In this document: positions 5,385 through 6,711 of the stretch, in pieces | Position numbering within the stretch: position 1 is the stretch's first letter | Layout: each line of letters opens with the position of its first letter | Origin: Gemmatimonadota bacterium | Lineage (GTDB): Bacteria > Gemmatimonadota > Gemmatimonadetes > Gemmatimonadales > GWC2-71-9 | Assembly (NCBI GenBank): GCA_029884275.1 | Contig: JAOUIC010000099.1 | Coordinates: forward strand, 1-6,711 | DNA length: 6,711 nucleotides | Direction of reading: 5' to 3' | Position numbers and translations under genes: made by a program | The notes under the pieces: generated by a model | Told to the model about the DNA's origin: nothing | The model's input: only the letters and a program-made list of their open reading frames with translations | The model's database searches: none

Positions 5385-5957
5385 TCAGCGCGCCGTCGGC
5401 TCTCCGAGGGTGTGATCGATCCACTCCAGCAGCACCCTCCGCCCTGGCGCATCGGCCAGCCGAGTGAGCACCACCCCGATGCGACCGTCGTCCCAGATGG
5501 ACAGGGCAACGGCGTCCTTGTCCGGCGTTCCATACCGCGCCGTCAGGGACTTCCGGAGCGAGTCGAGCACTGCCGCGTCGTCAAACCAGAGGCGGAGGGC
5601 GTTGAGCCGGGACAGGGAATCGAGGCTGAGCGCGCCGGTCACACCCGCTGCCGGCGCGACACGGCACTCGTACCCGCGGTCAGCCATTCGGATGGTGAAG
5701 ACGTCTCCGGCCCGGATTGTGTCAGGGTGCAGATTGGCCCAGGCGCTGCAGCCGAGTCCCGTGGTATCTACAATGGTTCCGAGCCGGAAGCTGCTGTGGC
5801 CGGGAAGTGGAATGTCGGCGGCCGTCAGGTCCGCCTGCAGGACCGGCGAGGAACAATTCACCTGCTGTGAAACACAGAGCATCGCGGCGAATCGTCTCAG
5901 GAGATGCCCAGGAGAAGATCGCCCCCCGCTTCGTCCAACCAAGCTGCTGTCGCTCAT
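5385..5957 (-). CDS. Uncharacterised, possibly exported protein
   Basis: About 190 aa from the ATG at 5957; I do not recognise it. The N-terminus is Ser/Gly/Arg-rich, then LLRRFAAMLCVSQQV, a short basic-then-hydrophobic stretch that could be a degenerate secretion signal, followed by four cysteines in the remainder (including VNC, GLGC and YEC). The C-terminal half has a pattern common in small periplasmic proteins and lipoproteins of unknown function: VLDSLRKSLTARYGTPD, then SIWDDGRIGVVLTRL, then RVLLEWIDHTL (an amphipathic helix with Y-G-x-P, then paired beta strands). The start is uncertain. The frame is open to a GTG at 5993, which lies inside a hairpin, and another ATG at 5882 would begin at MLCVSQQV; none has a convincing ribosome site. 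Coding is supported by codon quality and the short gaps to the HD-GYP and GNAT genes, all in the same direction. Confidence 0.65.
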   Translation of the reverse strand: MSDSSLVGRSGGRSSPGHLLRRFAAMLCVSQQVNCSSPVLQADLTAADIPLPGHSSFRLGTIVDTTGLGCSAWANLHPDTIRAGDVFTIRMADRGYECRVAPAAGVTGALSLDSLSRLNALRLWFDDAAVLDSLRKSLTARYGTPDKDAVALSIWDDGRIGVVLTRLADAPGRRVLLEWIDHTLGEPTAR

Positions 5958-5988
5958 GCCGGGATGCCGGAACGCTGGGTTCCGCCTC

Positions 5989-6005
5989 GCCACCCTCGGG
6001 GTGGC
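5989..6005 (-). terminator. Perfect 7-bp hairpin between the HD-GYP gene and the next gene
   Basis: GCCACCC and GGGTGGC flank a 3-base loop, giving a stable GC-rich stem 19 bases beyond the HD-GYP stop. No T run follows on the minus strand, so an intrinsic terminator is not proven; it may slow decay or reduce read-through. The distal arm contains the alternative GTG start (5993-5991) of the next gene, which would be occluded in the folded RNA. This is one reason to prefer the ATG at 5957. Confidence 0.28.
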
Positions 6006-6024
6006 TCATTTCAGTGAACCCTAC

Positions 6025-6711
6025 CTATTTCGAATCCCCCGCTCGGCGGGTTCGTGGCGCACCATCGGTGTCGCCGGGGTCCCTGGGTGTCACCAGCTCC
6101 CGCTCCACCAGCATGGCGTCGTCGTCCCGGATGAACGACAGCGTCTCCCGCCGGCCCACTACCCGCGCCACGACCTTCATCACTTCTTGGTCAAGGATGC
6201 CCGCCGACTGGGCGTACATCCGCTCCAGCGCGTTGGTCACCGAATTGGCGGCGCGGTAGGCCCTCGGGCTGGTCAAAGCGTCGAATGTCTCCGCCGCGGC
6301 CAGCACCTGCGCTCCCCACGGGATCGCCTCCCCCGCCAACCGGTCCGGGTACCCCGTCCCGTCCCATCGCTCATGGTGCCCCCGCACGTAGCTCGCCACT
6401 CGCTCCATCTCGGGATAGCCGCAGATGATGCCATGCCCCAGCCCCGGATGCTGCTTGATCTCGTCGTATTCCTCCGGCGTAAGCGGGCCCGCCTTGTTCA
6501 GCACCCTCTCGGGCACCGCGATCATGCCGAGATCGTGCAGTCGGCCCGCCAGCCGCACCTCCTCCACTTCCCAGTCAAACCGGCCCAGCTTCGCCGCGAC
6601 CGACGCCGACAGTTCCGCCACCCGGAGCGAGTGCCCCGGCAGGTGCGGATCCTTCGCCTCCATCGCATGGACCAGGGCATCGAGCGCCGCCTCCGCAAGG
6701 TGCTGGTCCTG
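6025..6711 (-). CDS. HD-GYP domain protein (cyclic di-GMP phosphodiesterase family), N-terminus beyond the window
   Basis: 228 codons are open to the right edge and end at a TGA at 6025-6027. The ATG at 6663 is internal: the frame continues upstream with A-E-A-A-L-D-A-L-V-H-A, the usual helix before KDPxxxGHSxRVA. Residues counted from the edge: GHSLRVAE (26-33), LHDLGMIAVPERVLNKAGPLT (58-78), His88 (KQHPGLGH), the diagnostic HHERWDGTGYP (112-122), and AAETFDALTSPRAYR (139-153). HD-GYP enzymes hydrolyse c-di-GMP or act as c-di-GMP-responsive adaptors; many carry an N-terminal receiver, GAF or PAS domain, not visible here. Two conserved positions differ: the Lys of HD-x-G-K is Met63, and the metal-ligand Asp of A-D-x-x-D-A is Glu141. 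Both HD and HH pairs remain. A charged tail of about 40 residues follows the domain. Family is certain, catalytic competence is not. Confidence 0.95.
   Translation of the reverse strand, partial: QDQHLAEAALDALVHAMEAKDPHLPGHSLRVAELSASVAAKLGRFDWEVEEVRLAGRLHDLGMIAVPERVLNKAGPLTPEEYDEIKQHPGLGHGIICGYPEMERVASYVRGHHERWDGTGYPDRLAGEAIPWGAQVLAAAETFDALTSPRAYRAANSVTNALERMYAQSAGILDQEVMKVVARVVGRRETLSFIRDDDAMLVERELVTPRDPGDTDGAPRTRRAGDSK

Noticed and set aside
3940..5415. Very long plus-strand open frame (about 490 codons) opposite the membrane protein and GNAT genes
   Set aside because: Its translation is Arg/Gly/Asp/Pro-rich without any domain pattern, and it runs antisense to two convincing minus-strand genes. 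Long antisense frames are expected in GC-rich DNA.
5308..5424. N-terminal extension of the GNAT protein from the ATG at 5424
   Set aside because: The extra 39 residues are Arg/Pro-rich with no domain match and would overlap the preceding gene; the GTG at 5307 coincides with the natural domain start.
1..6711. CRISPR array, complete insertion sequence, phage genes or toxin-antitoxin pair
   Set aside because: No regularly spaced repeats, no transposase or integrase motifs, no terminal inverted repeats and no paired small toxin/antitoxin ORFs were found on either strand.

Overview
The window is uniformly GC-rich (by eye about two thirds G+C), bacterial, and coded almost entirely on the minus strand. 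The mix of genes (a c-di-GMP-type HD-GYP domain, a DUF481-like outer-membrane barrel, an antibiotic-biosynthesis-monooxygenase relative, a short-chain dehydrogenase and an ene-reductase) suggests a Gram-negative soil or sediment organism. Gemmatimonadota-like is my guess from protein style only; nothing in the window proves a taxon.

Region by region, reading the + coordinates: (1) 1-1391 is a minus-strand two-gene unit. A complete classical short-chain dehydrogenase (SDR) is followed, with a 4-base GTGA stop/start overlap, by an old-yellow-enzyme (OYE) flavin oxidoreductase that runs off the left edge. (2) 1392-2488 is a remnant zone. It holds a C-terminal scrap of a VOC/glyoxalase protein, the last ~89 codons of a cation P-type ATPase (minus strand), and the 3' two thirds of a DUF481-type outer-membrane protein (plus strand). 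The ATPase and DUF481 pieces meet head-to-head at about base 1846, and the DUF481 piece carries two opposite 1-base frameshifts in C runs. (3) 2529-3424 holds an intact minus-strand SAM-dependent methyltransferase, preceded by a 44-codon ORF that looks like an internally deleted antibiotic-biosynthesis-monooxygenase gene. (4) 3425-3822 has no gene I can support. (5) 3823-5993 carries three minus-strand genes: a three-helix membrane protein of unknown function with its own plausible promoter, a GNAT acetyltransferase, and an unrecognised probably exported protein. (6) 6025-6711 is the C-terminal part of an HD-GYP domain protein, cut by the right edge and unusual at two normally conserved positions.

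Only the SDR/OYE pair looks functionally coupled: two consecutive redox enzymes, translationally coupled, substrate unknown. The rest reads as a low-constraint stretch of single genes separated by gene debris. I found no CRISPR array, complete IS element, phage module, RNA gene or convincing new multi-gene system. The most distinctive feature is the concentration of broken genes between 1421 and 3424, with a clean breakpoint at about 1846.
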